Assembly (NCBI GenBank): GCA_030584005.1
Contig: CP129486.1
Coordinates: forward strand, 1,791,933 to 1,855,932
From: Bdellovibrionota bacterium
GTDB lineage: Bacteria > Bdellovibrionota_C > UBA2361 > JAFLCA01
DNA: 64,000 bases
Direction of reading: 5' to 3'
The translations under genes and the position numbers were made by a program. Positions within the stretch are counted from its first letter, which is position 1. Each line of letters begins with the position of its first letter. Below the pieces are notes generated by a model. The model was not told the origin of the DNA. It did not search any database and saw only the letters and a program-made list of their open reading frames with translations. Below are positions 16,810-25,531 of the stretch, one piece after another.

Positions 16810-17441
16810 ATGCACCCTCTCGCCAGGGCCTGCGTTGATGATCCCTATAAGCAGTTTATTGGTAAGAAGGCGATTACGTTCCTCGTCAATCGCGCCATAC
16901 CGATCATTGCCGATCAGCGGGTCGGCCCGGCTTACGGAACAGGCGTTATCAAGGTAACTCCAGCGCACGATTTTGCCGACTTCGATATCGGCATGGACCA
17001 CAAGCTGGAGGAAATACAGGTTATCGGCAAGGACGGGTTGATGACCGACGCTGCGGGGGCCACGTTTGCCGGGATGAAGACGAGCCTTTTGAGCAGTGGC
17101 TTGTGAATCTTAGGGACTGGAACGTCGCTCGGCAGCTTTGGTGGGGACACCGCATACCAGTATGGTACGGGGAGGGATCGAGCGGGCGGGAAACCTATGT
17201 GGGGCAACCCGCCCCAAAGGGTGAGGGTTGGGAGCAGGAGACGGAACCTGGTTGTCCTCCGGGCAGTGGGCCTATTCGACAAGGGCCTCTTATCAGCTCA
17301 TGCAATTAGAGGAAGGGATATCGAGAAGCAATTTTTTTTTCGACCCATACTATGGTGATGTGGCGGGACATACTGTTCTTTTGAGCTTGCCGGATGCCGC
17401 TGATGACTACTTATCGCGTGCAGGATGTGCCATGGCGCAAC
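16810..17441 (+). pseudogene. valS: Valyl-tRNA synthetase remnant (valS), multiply frameshifted
   Basis: A central piece of ValRS is readable in three frames. 16810-17070: [40 protein letters not shown] (editing-domain region). 17073-17225: DEDEPFEQW, then [20 protein letters not shown]. 17243-17290: [14 protein letters not shown]. 17340-17441: MVMWRDILFF, in-frame TGA where ValRS has Trp, then ACRMPLMTTYRVQDVPWRN. Only about 210 of ~900 residues remain; the catalytic HIGH and KMSKS parts are absent. No start or SD. The intact synthetase must lie elsewhere. The end overlaps the last 31 nt of panE on the other strand. Confidence 0.85.
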
Positions 17442-18385
17442 TGAGCCATGCCGCCGAATCGTGAGGAGATCTTCTTCAGGAGCTTCTCAATCGCAGGTGT
17501 CGCCACCCCATAACTTTTCCCCAAGGATTGAATGCGGCCCACAATGTGGGGGAGCTCAGTGGGACGGTTACCTCGTAGATCGATCAGGGTTGAATTGATG
17601 TTGTCCTTGTACAGCTGCAGGCGTGCCAGAATATCGAGATCAGTCGGCGATGCCAGGTTGAATCCCTCCCTAGCCGCTACCGCGCGAACTTCGGCAGTTA
17701 CTAAATGGAACTCTTCAAGCGCTTCCTGTGATTCATAAATAACCCGATTCGGGCCATTGTGAGCCGAGGCGATAAGATTGACTGGGGCATTAGTGAGCAC
17801 CTTTCGCCACTCGGCCTCAGCTACATTGTGGGCTACGGTGCAGGTGATCCCCGCGGATGCTGCGAGCGAGTTAAAATCATCACGAGCCTTGGCGTGCGTG
17901 GATGCACTGGCAATCTCAAGCTGAAGGGTATTGCTGCAGACCAGTGTGCCCGGTGATTCAAAGTAGGCTCCAAAGTAAGCCAGGGCCCGCACCAGGGGCT
18001 GTCCTCTCCTAAGGTGAGTCGCGCTATCGAAGTAGATGTTAAGGCCGTTACAGATCACTACTATCGTCTGGTCGGGAGCGAGAAGGGGAGCCAAGATGGG
18101 AAGAATCTCTTCGAGCGAAAAAGCCTTTACCGCCAGAATGATGAACTTTTGCCCGGCGACGGTGTTTCCATTGAGGCTGTTGACGACGGCAAGGTGTGGA
18201 GGGAGCGAGAAGGGCTTGACTGCGATGGCATGCCGGCATAGTGCGTCGGCGCGTTCTCCGCGGGCGACGACGGTAAGTGGAATTGACTTCGGGATTCGAC
18301 TGGCGATGGCGAGACCCACTGCACCGGCACCGACTATCATTAAAGATTGTGGCACGCAGGTATGGGCATCGACGTCCTGTTCCAT
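17411..18385 (-). CDS. panE: 2-dehydropantoate 2-reductase family protein
   Basis: 324 residues. The NADPH-binding N-terminus carries IVGAGAVGLAIASR (residues ~17-30). The middle has FIILAVKAFSLEEILP and VVICNGLNIYF. The catalytic lysine region is EAEWRKVLTNAPVNLIASAHN. The C-terminal helical domain has PTELPHIVGRIQSLGKSYGVATPAIEKLL. In PanE the enzyme reduces ketopantoate to pantoate for coenzyme A. Paralogs in the family act on other substrates, so specificity is moderately sure. The start ATG overlaps the stop of the upstream GNAT by one base (TAATG), a sign of coupling. The last ~10 residues run over the valS remnant on the other strand and may be acquired. Confidence 0.82.
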   Translation of the reverse strand: MEQDVDAHTCVPQSLMIVGAGAVGLAIASRIPKSIPLTVVARGERADALCRHAIAVKPFSLPPHLAVVNSLNGNTVAGQKFIILAVKAFSLEEILPILAPLLAPDQTIVVICNGLNIYFDSATHLRRGQPLVRALAYFGAYFESPGTLVCSNTLQLEIASASTHAKARDDFNSLAASAGITCTVAHNVAEAEWRKVLTNAPVNLIASAHNGPNRVIYESQEALEEFHLVTAEVRAVAAREGFNLASPTDLDILARLQLYKDNINSTLIDLRGNRPTELPHIVGRIQSLGKSYGVATPAIEKLLKKISSRFGGMAQLRHGTSCTR

Positions 18386-18984
18386 TAGTGCGAGCGTTCT
18401 TCTTGTCGATGAATTCGGTACACTACCTCATTAAGTACTCTCCCATGCAGGCTCATGGAGGTCCTCTCCTCGATCACCTGACCACCCAAGGCCTCGGCGA
18501 TGCGGCGACTGGGGATGTTATCCCGATCTACGGGATACACGAGGTAGTGGTAGCGTAAATTGTTCTGGGCCCAGCTGTTGAGCCCTCGAATTGCCTCCAT
18601 GCCGAATCCATGGCCGTGGGCGGATTTTTTTACCCAAATACCTAATTCCCCTACACCAGCGCTCTCGCTCTCATGCAAACCGCAGCAACCGAGGAATTCT
18701 TGGTTCGAATTTCGGCGGATCACAAGTTGAAGGTCGCGATTGGCCGCCATGCCTACGATCGAATCTTGAATGAATTGTAGGGTATCTTCAATCCGGGTTG
18801 GGGGCGCAGGAAACATGTAGCGGGTTATCTCAGGGGAGAACTCCCGAAAGATCTCTTGGGAGTAATGCTCCGTAATGGGGAGCAATTGCAGCCGTTCTGT
18901 CTCGATTCTCACAGAGCTGCAGTTGATAGGTTTCCCCTGTGCATCCGTGAACAAGCTAATGGCAGGGGCATCGGGTGATGGCAT
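18385..18984 (-). CDS. GNAT acetyltransferase, RimJ/RimL-like
   Basis: 199 residues. The fold is a typical RimL-type GNAT: an ETERLQLLPITEHYSQEIF start, FIQDSIVGMAANRDLQLVIR, a GCCGLHE strand, ELGIWVKKSAHGHGFGMEAI with the acetyl-CoA loop (HGHGFG), and a final NIPSRRIAEALGGQVIEE turn. It probably acetylates an N-terminus or small amine. Substrate unknown. ATG at 18984 is the only good start. It is cotranscribed with panE (one-base overlap). Confidence 0.8.
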   Translation of the reverse strand: MPSPDAPAISLFTDAQGKPINCSSVRIETERLQLLPITEHYSQEIFREFSPEITRYMFPAPPTRIEDTLQFIQDSIVGMAANRDLQLVIRRNSNQEFLGCCGLHESESAGVGELGIWVKKSAHGHGFGMEAIRGLNSWAQNNLRYHYLVYPVDRDNIPSRRIAEALGGQVIEERTSMSLHGRVLNEVVYRIHRQEERSH

Positions 18985-19054
18985 TCCTGCTGTATAGGCT
19001 CAACGTCAATGCAAGGCAAATCCTCGCTGGTATTGACAGTCCCCGTGGCCGGGA

Positions 19055-19297
19055 TTACCGAAGTTGATTGTAGCAATCGTCAATATTGTACCGACGCGCG
19101 ATGTCATCATAAGAAAGGTGAGAGAGGGGCCCCCCAGCCCGGAAGGCAGGGTGGTATCTGCCGACGGCGTACAGCTTAAAGGCCTGAAAGCGTTCCTGAA
19201 ATCGGACATGTGCGCGGGACCTGCGGGCTCGATCTAGGGGTAGGATGACCCCATACATGGCGAGCAGGGTAGAAATCAAAAGAAGCAGTGCTGTCAC
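19055..19297 (-). CDS. Possible small single-pass membrane protein
   Basis: 80 residues from a GTG with no clear SD. The N-terminus TALLLLISTLLAMYGVILPL is a good membrane helix, followed by a basic stretch (DRARRSRAHVRFQERFQ) and a Tyr/Arg-rich tail. Composition is protein-like but the start is unsupported, so this may be spurious. Confidence 0.35.
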   Translation of the reverse strand: MTALLLLISTLLAMYGVILPLDRARRSRAHVRFQERFQAFKLYAVGRYHPAFRAGGPLSHLSYDDIARRYNIDDCYNQLR

Positions 19298-19367
19298 AAA
19301 ATATAAGAACGGCAGTTCTGCGATTATTCTTTAGCCGCAATCTAGAAGTCATTTGTTAAAAGGATGT

Positions 19368-19458
19368 CCATGGGCATTTCCTAAACGACCACGCAAAGAC
19401 GAGGCCCCGAAACACCCCATCTTTGCACCCTTCCAAACGCCTAGCGGCGTTTGAGCAA
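19368..19458 (+). repeat. 91-nt intergenic repeat, copy 2
   Basis: Same length and orientation as 13727-13817, 80 of 91 positions identical. The AAACGCC/GGCGTTT hairpin at the 3' end is fully conserved and differences cluster in the first 65 nt. That is the pattern expected if the terminal hairpin is under selection or is the mobile end. Confidence 0.8.
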
Positions 19459-19482
19459 CACAGCCCTGGTCGGCTCAGGAGA

Positions 19483-20004
19483 CTAGCGCACCTGCGTGGG
19501 GTCTGGGACGACTCGGTCAAAGGTGTTGTCCACGGCGCAGGCGATGTGGCCTGCTGACTGCTCATCAGGACGCACCGTCAGATCGAAGTAACTTTTAGCA
19601 AGGGCGGACGCAGTGACGTACCCATGGGTGTGTTTAATCGTCACAAGATAGGGGCGACCCGGGAGAGTCGTAATCGTCCCCGAGCAGCTACCGTACTGGA
19701 TAGCGGAATCGCAGTAGCCGCCAAAACAGTTGGTAGGGGAGCCTTCATGGCGATAACGAATTGAAATATCGTGTTTACCGGGCAGCAGCTGATAGTTGTC
19801 GCTCCATGCATGGTGAGACTGTCCATCAATAGTAATCCCTTCAACGATCGCATCGCCTGAACTTCGAAGAGTGACCTCTGAGATCTCCTCAGGTGGCCTC
19901 GTCGCTCCGCTGTAGGCTTTGACGACGCACCCGGACAGGGCAATGAGCCCAAGCAGTGATGCTAGCAGCTTCAGGGTCCAGCAGCAGTGTCTCATGCCCA
20001 GCAC
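19483..20004 (-). CDS. Putative lipoprotein, beta-sandwich type
   Basis: 173 residues from GTG 20004 (AAGGAG 4-5 nt upstream) or 170 from ATG 19995. The lipobox is in LASLLGLIALSGC. The mature part is beta-rich: EVTLRSSGDAIVEGITIDG, HDISIRYRHEGSPTNCFGGYC, TITTLPGRPYLVTIKHTHGY. It has six Cys after the lipid-bearing one, likely in disulfides. No family recognised. It is divergent from the MBL gene, with about 100 bp shared upstream. Confidence 0.65.
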   Translation of the reverse strand: MLGMRHCCWTLKLLASLLGLIALSGCVVKAYSGATRPPEEISEVTLRSSGDAIVEGITIDGQSHHAWSDNYQLLPGKHDISIRYRHEGSPTNCFGGYCDSAIQYGSCSGTITTLPGRPYLVTIKHTHGYVTASALAKSYFDLTVRPDEQSAGHIACAVDNTFDRVVPDPTQVR

Positions 20005-20103
20005 TCTACTCCTTTTACAGTAAAAGGGGCATACCAAGAACGTGCCCTCTGCGATAGGCTTAGCCTTCTTAGCCACACCTCGCATTGTAAGTGGTTCCTT
20101 CAT

Positions 20104-20862
20104 ATGCAGATTAGTGTTTTGTCCAGTGGCAGTCGTGCCAATGCTACCGTTATTGAGAGCAAAGATCGGCGAGTGCTAATTGATTGTGGTCTATCCGCCC
20201 GAGAACTTGAGCGCCGTCTCGCTTTTCACCGTATAAATCCTCAAAGTATCGAGGGGATCTTGGTCACCCATGAACATTCCGATCATGTGCGCGGGCTCTC
20301 GGTATTTTCGAGACGCTGGGGCATTCCCGTCTTCGCCAACGAGCTCACCCAGGGTGAGCTGGAGGAGGTGTACGCGATTGAAACAATCAAGACCAGCGGA
20401 ACTTTTGAGCTAGGGCCCTTTTCGATATCTTCTTTCCCGGTAGTGCACGATGCACTAGACCCTGTCGCTTTTGTAGTGCGGGCTGAGGGGATGAAGTTCG
20501 CTCAGTGTACTGATCTTGGGCGCGTCACTCCTGAGGTGCTGAAGGCCCTAAGGGGGTGTCATGTGGTCGTTTTAGAGTCGAACCACGATCAGGAGATGCT
20601 GAGAACCTGTGATTATCCGTGGCCCCTGAAACAGCGCATTTCCTCTACCCATGGCCACCTGAGTAACGATGCAGCAGGAGCGTTGCTTGCTGAGATCCGG
20701 CACAGTGAATTGCAACGGGTATTCCTCGGTCACCTGAGTGAGAATAGCAACACCCCGGAGTGTGCCCTTTCGACTGTTCTCGGCTACCTCGACCACGTCC
20801 CCTCCTTTATTGTTGAATGTGTGGGGGTGGAATCTCCCACACCGCTCCTCGCCGTCGGATAA
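20104..20862 (+). CDS. MBL-fold metallo-hydrolase, YycJ/WalJ-like
   Basis: 252 residues from ATG 20104. An upstream in-frame start at 19987 would overlap the divergent lipoprotein. The start MQISVLSSGSRANATVIES matches the YycJ family opening. The metal site THEHSDH is at about residue 55. Then comes PVVHDALDPVAFVV, the aspartate in CTDLGRV, and the C-terminal histidine in VFLGHLS. YycJ-type proteins are cytosolic and proposed to be nucleases linked to the cell wall response in Firmicutes; function here is uncertain. The substrate cannot be read from sequence. About 110 bp separate it from purB. Confidence 0.8.
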   Translation: MQISVLSSGSRANATVIESKDRRVLIDCGLSARELERRLAFHRINPQSIEGILVTHEHSDHVRGLSVFSRRWGIPVFANELTQGELEEVYAIETIKTSGTFELGPFSISSFPVVHDALDPVAFVVRAEGMKFAQCTDLGRVTPEVLKALRGCHVVVLESNHDQEMLRTCDYPWPLKQRISSTHGHLSNDAAGALLAEIRHSELQRVFLGHLSENSNTPECALSTVLGYLDHVPSFIVECVGVESPTPLLAVG

Positions 20863-20972
20863 TCGAGTTTACCGGAGTGGGGGAGCGTTCTTTTGCCGGG
20901 ACATGACAGTTCTCTCGGTCTGTGGAATTATACGAACCTCACCACACAGGGGGCTAACCGCAAGAGCAATCG

Positions 20973-22295
20973 ATGATTCCTAGATACTCTCGCCAAGAAA
21001 TGACCGCACTTTGGAGTGATCAGGCAAAATTCCGCCTATGGCTTGCCGTGGAGACGGCAGCGCTTGAGCAGATGGTCAAGGAAGGTATCGCCCCCAAAGA
21101 GGCGTATGAGGCCGTGAGAGCCAAGGCTGCGTTTGATACCTCCCGTGTCCTGCAGATCGAGGAGGAGGTAAAGCATGATGTAATCGCCTTCCTGACGAAT
21201 GTTGCCGAGTATGTAGGCCCGCTCTCGCGCTATGTGCATCGAGGCATGACCTCGAACGATGTGCTCGATACGGCTTTCGCCGCTCAGCTCAAGCAGGCGG
21301 GGGAGATGCTGATTAAAGAACTCGACGCGCTCATTGCGGTCGTCTGGAAGCGGGCTGTTGAGTTTAAGGTGACTCCTTGTATCGGCCGGAGCCATGGTAT
21401 TCATGCTGAACCGATAACCTTCGGACTTAAACTCGCCAGTTGGGTCGCTGAGTTGACACGGGCCAAGGCTCGCCTTTGTGCCGCGACGAAGGAAGTTGCA
21501 TGCGGCAAAGTATCCGGTCCGGTTGGCACCTACGCCTCGGTGTCACCGGCGGTTGAGGCTCACGTGATGCAGCAGCTTGGTTTGCAGCCTGAAGTGGTGG
21601 CGACCCAGGTAGTGGCGCGTGACCGACATGCCTATTTTTTCACGGTCCTGGCGCTGCTGGCCTCCAGCATCGAACGCTTTTGCGTTGAGGTGCGGCATTT
21701 GCAGCGTACAGAAGTGCGGGAAGTGGAGGAGCCGTTCGGCAGCGGTCAGAAGGGCTCGTCAGCGATGCCCCATAAGCGCAATCCGATTCTGAGCGAGAAC
21801 CTTACGGGGCTCGCCCGCTTGGTGCGAAGTTACGCCCTTGCCGCGATGGAGAACGTGGCGCTCTGGCATGAGCGGGACATTAGCCATAGTTCTGTGGAAA
21901 GAGTGATTGCTCCGGACGCCTGCATCCTAACCGATTTCATGCTAGTGCGTCTCCGCAAGGTTGTAGAGGGCATGCGGGTGCATAGCGATCGGATGCTCGA
22001 GAATTTGGAATCTACACGGGGCGTAATATTCTCCGGCTCGCTGCTTCTCGCGCTCACCGATAGAGGGATGAAGAGAGAGGACGCATATCGTGTGGTGCAG
22101 ACACACGCTCTGGCCGCCTGGGAGGGTGGTGCCGGACTATTTGAGCGGGCTCGCAGTGATGGAGAGATAATGGCGATTCTATCCGAGAAAGAGCTGCAGG
22201 CAGTCTTCGATATTAAGAAGCACCTTCAACACGTTGATCTCATTTTTGCTCGCGTGGCCAAGGAGTGTGCGCTGAGATTGAGTGAGGAGCAATAA
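20973..22295 (+). CDS. purB: Adenylosuccinate lyase
   Basis: 440 residues. It cleaves SAICAR and adenylosuccinate to release fumarate in purine synthesis. Motifs of the fumarase/aspartase superfamily: RYVHRGMTSNDVLDTAFA, PCIGRSHGIHAEPITFG and the signature FGSGQKGSSAMPHKRNPILSE (split here as GSGQKGSSAMPHKRNP). The start MIPRYSRQEMTALWSDQAKF is typical of the short (~430-residue) PurB class. First gene of purB-purS-purQ, with 3 bp before purS. Confidence 0.97.
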   Translation: MIPRYSRQEMTALWSDQAKFRLWLAVETAALEQMVKEGIAPKEAYEAVRAKAAFDTSRVLQIEEEVKHDVIAFLTNVAEYVGPLSRYVHRGMTSNDVLDTAFAAQLKQAGEMLIKELDALIAVVWKRAVEFKVTPCIGRSHGIHAEPITFGLKLASWVAELTRAKARLCAATKEVACGKVSGPVGTYASVSPAVEAHVMQQLGLQPEVVATQVVARDRHAYFFTVLALLASSIERFCVEVRHLQRTEVREVEEPFGSGQKGSSAMPHKRNPILSENLTGLARLVRSYALAAMENVALWHERDISHSSVERVIAPDACILTDFMLVRLRKVVEGMRVHSDRMLENLESTRGVIFSGSLLLALTDRGMKREDAYRVVQTHALAAWEGGAGLFERARSDGEIMAILSEKELQAVFDIKKHLQHVDLIFARVAKECALRLSEEQ

Positions 22296-22298
22296 CCT

Positions 22299-22553
22299 AT
22301 GAGTTCACATATGAAGGTACAGGTATTTGTGCGCTTGAAGCCCGGTGTGCTGGATGTACAGGGCAAAGCGGTTGAGCATGGTTTGCATGAAATGGGATTC
22401 GGCGACGTGCACTCGGTGCGGGTTGGCAAGTTGATCGAATTTGACTGCGCGGGGGCGGCAGCCGCGGCGGTGCAGGCAAAGGTCAAGCAGATGTGTGATG
22501 CACTGCTCGCCAACACGGTGATTGAGAGCTACGAAATAAAGGTGCAAGGATGA
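22299..22553 (+). CDS. purS: FGAM synthase subunit PurS
   Basis: 84 residues with the PurS pattern: VQVFVRLKPGVLDVQGKAVE, then GFGDVHSVRVGKLIEF, and a C-terminal NTVIESYEIKVQG. PurS bridges PurL and PurQ in the three-subunit FGAM synthase and implies a small-type PurL elsewhere. The stop overlaps the purQ start (ATGA). Alternative start at MKVQ (residue 5). Confidence 0.95.
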   Translation: MSSHMKVQVFVRLKPGVLDVQGKAVEHGLHEMGFGDVHSVRVGKLIEFDCAGAAAAAVQAKVKQMCDALLANTVIESYEIKVQG

Positions 22554-23254
22554 AAGTTTCAGTCGTTGTATTCCCAGGTACCAACTGCGAACACGATGTG
22601 GTGCACCTGTACCAGAACTTGCTGCACTGCCAAGTGAGCGTCGTCTGGCATCGTCAGGCCGACATTGGCTCGCCGGACCTTGTGATTGTGCCGGGAGGAT
22701 TTTCCTACGGTGATTATCTTAGAACGGGAGCCCTGGCCAAGATCTCCCCGGCCATGAAATCGATCGCTGCCTTTGCCAAGCAGGGTGGAGCGGTGCTCGG
22801 CATTTGTAATGGGTTTCAAATCTTATGTGAAGCTGGAATGCTGCCGGGTGTCCTGCTGGTCAATGCTTCGCAGCGTTTCCTCTCCCGGTTCGTCCACATA
22901 CGAGTAGAGTCCACCAGTTCATTTTTCACCAAGGGACTTGCTAAGGGTGAGATCATTACCTGCCCGATCGCTCACTTTGAAGGCAACTACTTTGTCGAGG
23001 AGGACGAGCTTAAAAGGCTTGAGGACAACGACCAGGTGGTATTCCGCTATTGTTCCCCAACTGGCGAGGTCGATCCGTTCAATCGTGAATGGAATCCCAA
23101 TGGTTCACTGCATGCTATCGCCGGCATCCGCAGCAAGGAGGGGAATATAGTTGGTTTGATGCCGCACCCAGAACGAGCTGCCGAGAAGCTGGTGGGATTC
23201 ATAGGGGCTGCCACAGGTTTGCGACCATTTGCCGCCACAGCCTCTGCCCCTTGA
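22550..23254 (+). CDS. purQ: FGAM synthase glutaminase subunit PurQ
   Basis: 234 residues. A class I glutamine amidotransferase that supplies ammonia to FGAM synthase. It has PGTNCEHDV, PGGFSYGDYLRTGA, the nucleophile in GAVLGICNGFQILCEAGMLPG, and the C-terminal catalytic GLMPHPERAAE. Translationally coupled to purS by an ATGA overlap. Normal length. The genes purB-purS-purQ form a clear operon. purL is not in the window. Confidence 0.97.
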   Translation: MKVSVVVFPGTNCEHDVVHLYQNLLHCQVSVVWHRQADIGSPDLVIVPGGFSYGDYLRTGALAKISPAMKSIAAFAKQGGAVLGICNGFQILCEAGMLPGVLLVNASQRFLSRFVHIRVESTSSFFTKGLAKGEIITCPIAHFEGNYFVEEDELKRLEDNDQVVFRYCSPTGEVDPFNREWNPNGSLHAIAGIRSKEGNIVGLMPHPERAAEKLVGFIGAATGLRPFAATASAP

Positions 23255-23309
23255 GTGCCCCAGCCGCCCTGCTTTCCCTTGTGGGTCAATACGGGCTACA
23301 CTGCGTCCC

Positions 23310-24020
23310 ATGCGTACCTCCGTAATTGCAACTTTTTGTGCTCTCATGCTCGCTCATTGTCCGATGACCTGGGCCCTCGATCTGACCTGCTCGGGAGCGC
23401 CCGAGTTGAGCGCAACGCAGCAACAGCGCACCCTCGCTGAGCTGCAGAAGCGATATGCGGCGGTGAAGAGTTTACGCGCCTCATTTCGTCAGGAATCCTT
23501 TGTTGCGGCGCTCGATGAAGTAGAGCGTAGTGAGGGCAAGGTCTGGTTTCTCACCCCTGCCAAGATGAAGTGGCACTATAAGAGCCCGAATGAGCAGGTG
23601 TTCCTGCTTAAAGAGGACACCGTGTATTACTACCAGGCAGAGGAGCGTCAGCTTTTGGTTGAGGAGCTGCGGGGTGGCATGCTCTCGGAGCTGCCGGTGA
23701 GCTTTCTGTTGGGCGTAGGGGATATTGAAAAATCCTTTGATCTTTTCGGGGGTTGCTCGACTGCGAATGGGCTTCTACTCGGCCTCAAACCGAAGAGTGG
23801 GTCGGAGCCCAATCTCCAGGAGCTGTGGCTCCTTGTCGATGATGACACCTTCCTTCCGGAAGGGGCCAAAACAGTAGATCTGGGGGGCAATGCGACCTCG
23901 ATTGTGTTTAGCCAGACGGAACGTGATGTAGTGATAGCCGAAAGCACTTTCGCCGCTGACTTTCCGACCGGCATCGATGTGCAGGATCGTAGGCAGCTCA
24001 GGGAAAAGGACGTCTCATAG
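23310..24020 (+). CDS. lolA: Outer-membrane lipoprotein carrier LolA
   Basis: 236 residues from ATG 23310; an upstream start at 23229 would overlap purQ and hide the signal peptide. Signal peptide TSVIATFCALMLAHCPMTWA. The LolA pattern follows: LAELQKRYAAVKSLRASFRQ, EGKVWFLTPAKMKWHYKSP, VYYYQAEERQL, then VSFLLGVGDIEKSF and a C-terminal SIVFSQ strand. LolA shuttles lipoproteins through the periplasm to the outer membrane, consistent with the many lipoproteins here. Two extra Cys near the N-terminus are unusual. Confidence 0.88.
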   Translation: MRTSVIATFCALMLAHCPMTWALDLTCSGAPELSATQQQRTLAELQKRYAAVKSLRASFRQESFVAALDEVERSEGKVWFLTPAKMKWHYKSPNEQVFLLKEDTVYYYQAEERQLLVEELRGGMLSELPVSFLLGVGDIEKSFDLFGGCSTANGLLLGLKPKSGSEPNLQELWLLVDDDTFLPEGAKTVDLGGNATSIVFSQTERDVVIAESTFAADFPTGIDVQDRRQLREKDVS

Positions 24021-24045
24021 CCCGCTACTCGCCCACAACCTCTTT

Positions 24046-25524
24046 ATGGCAAAGAAGCTCTCCATTGTTGGTCAACAAGCGGCGCCGAAGATTGATCGAC
24101 GCGCCCTGCGTGCCAAGCACTTCCGTGGACGTGCCTCCGTTATCACCCTTGGTTGCGCTAAGAATCAGGTTGACTCGGAGGTCATGGCCGGAGTGTTAAA
24201 GGGGCGCGGGTATGAAATGGTTTCCGATGTAGAGGAGGCCGAGGTCGCCGTAGTGAATACCTGCGGGTTTCTTGAGAGCTCGATCCAGGAAAGTCTCAAA
24301 TGCATTCGTGATGTAGCCGCGCTCAAGAAGGGGGGCAAGCTGCGCAGGCTTGTTGTGGCTGGATGTCTGGTCAATCGGATGGGGCAGGAGCTTCGAGAGA
24401 CCCTTCCCGATGTCGACTCGTATCTTTCGATTGACGATATCCTCAAAGTTGGCGATGCCGTGGGCAGCGGTTTTGAAACAATACTCGACGATGCTGCCCG
24501 TCCCTACTTTCTTTATGACGATACCATGCCCCGCTGCGTATCGACGGGGAGCTACACGGCCTACGTTAAGGTGTCGGAGGGCTGTAACCGTCCCTGTACC
24601 TTCTGCATTATCCCTAAAATTCGCGGTGCGATGCGTAGCCGCACACTCCAGTCTGTTGTTCAGGAAGTTGAGACGTTAGGTGCCCACGGAGTGCGTGAAG
24701 TGAACCTGGTGGCCCAGGATCTGACGAGCTACGGAAGCGATATTCAGGAGAGTGACCTGACGCAGCTGCTGCGGGCATTGAACGACACGCAGGCCGTTCC
24801 CTGGATCCGTTTGCTCTATGCGTATCCGGTCGGAACGACCGAGGAGTTGTTAAGAACGGTGGGTGAACTCCCCAATGTATGCGACTATTTCGATATCCCA
24901 TTGCAGCATTCGAGTGAAGCGGTGCTTCGAGCTATGAAGCGCCCGATCGGTAAGTTTGCCGCACGCAAGATGGTTGAATTCATACACAAAGTAGTCCCTC
25001 AGATGGCCATTCGCACCACTTTCATAGTGGGTTTCCCGGGGGAGACGGAGGAAGATGTGCGAGATCTGGAGCAGTTTGTCGGCGAGGGACACTTCATGAA
25101 TGTAGGGGTATTCACCTATTCACGTGAAGCGGGAACGCCTTCCTTTGGGTATGAGGGGCAGATTGCTGAGGAGGAGAAAGCAGAGCGCCGAGAGCGCGTC
25201 ATGCTCGCCCAGCAAAGGGCCCTTGAGAAGACACTTGCCCCGTTTGTTGGTCAGACGCTGGAGGTGCTGGTGGAGGGAGTGCATCCCGAAAGCGATCAGC
25301 TCTTGGTGTCACGCAGTCGTTTTCAGGCCCCTGAAGTTGATGGGACGGTGATTATCAACCGTGTGAAGGGCAAGAATATCCCAGAATCTGGCACCCTTGG
25401 ACGTGTGGAGGTTACTCAGGTGGCTGGATATGATTTAATAGGTACATATCTTTCGGATACGAGAGCTCCGCATAACGCCGACGTTATCGAGCTCAATATT
25501 GGCCCATCGGTCGCCGCTGGATGA
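24046..25524 (+). CDS. rimO: Ribosomal protein uS12 methylthiotransferase RimO
   Basis: 492 residues from ATG 24046; the frame is open to 23977, but overlap with lolA argues against it. A radical-SAM methylthiotransferase that modifies Asp of ribosomal protein S12. N-terminal UPF0004 domain cysteines are in ITLGCAKNQVDSE, VVNTCGFLESS and VVAGCLV. The radical-SAM cluster is CNRPCTFCIIPKIRG. The substrate side has LVAQDLTSYGSD and DIPLQHSS. A C-terminal TRAM domain follows (VDGTVIINRVKGKNIPES...). The ~25-residue N-terminal extension before ITLGC is somewhat longer than usual. Followed closely by a glycosyltransferase. Confidence 0.95.
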   Translation: MAKKLSIVGQQAAPKIDRRALRAKHFRGRASVITLGCAKNQVDSEVMAGVLKGRGYEMVSDVEEAEVAVVNTCGFLESSIQESLKCIRDVAALKKGGKLRRLVVAGCLVNRMGQELRETLPDVDSYLSIDDILKVGDAVGSGFETILDDAARPYFLYDDTMPRCVSTGSYTAYVKVSEGCNRPCTFCIIPKIRGAMRSRTLQSVVQEVETLGAHGVREVNLVAQDLTSYGSDIQESDLTQLLRALNDTQAVPWIRLLYAYPVGTTEELLRTVGELPNVCDYFDIPLQHSSEAVLRAMKRPIGKFAARKMVEFIHKVVPQMAIRTTFIVGFPGETEEDVRDLEQFVGEGHFMNVGVFTYSREAGTPSFGYEGQIAEEEKAERRERVMLAQQRALEKTLAPFVGQTLEVLVEGVHPESDQLLVSRSRFQAPEVDGTVIINRVKGKNIPESGTLGRVEVTQVAGYDLIGTYLSDTRAPHNADVIELNIGPSVAAG

Positions 25525-25531
25525 TATCGCT

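Larger units (their letters stand above)
18985..19482. other. Intergenic region with a possible small gene and repeat copy 2
   Basis: Holds the weak ORF at 19055-19297 and the second copy of the 91-nt repeat (19368-19458). I see no RNA gene. Confidence 0.4.
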
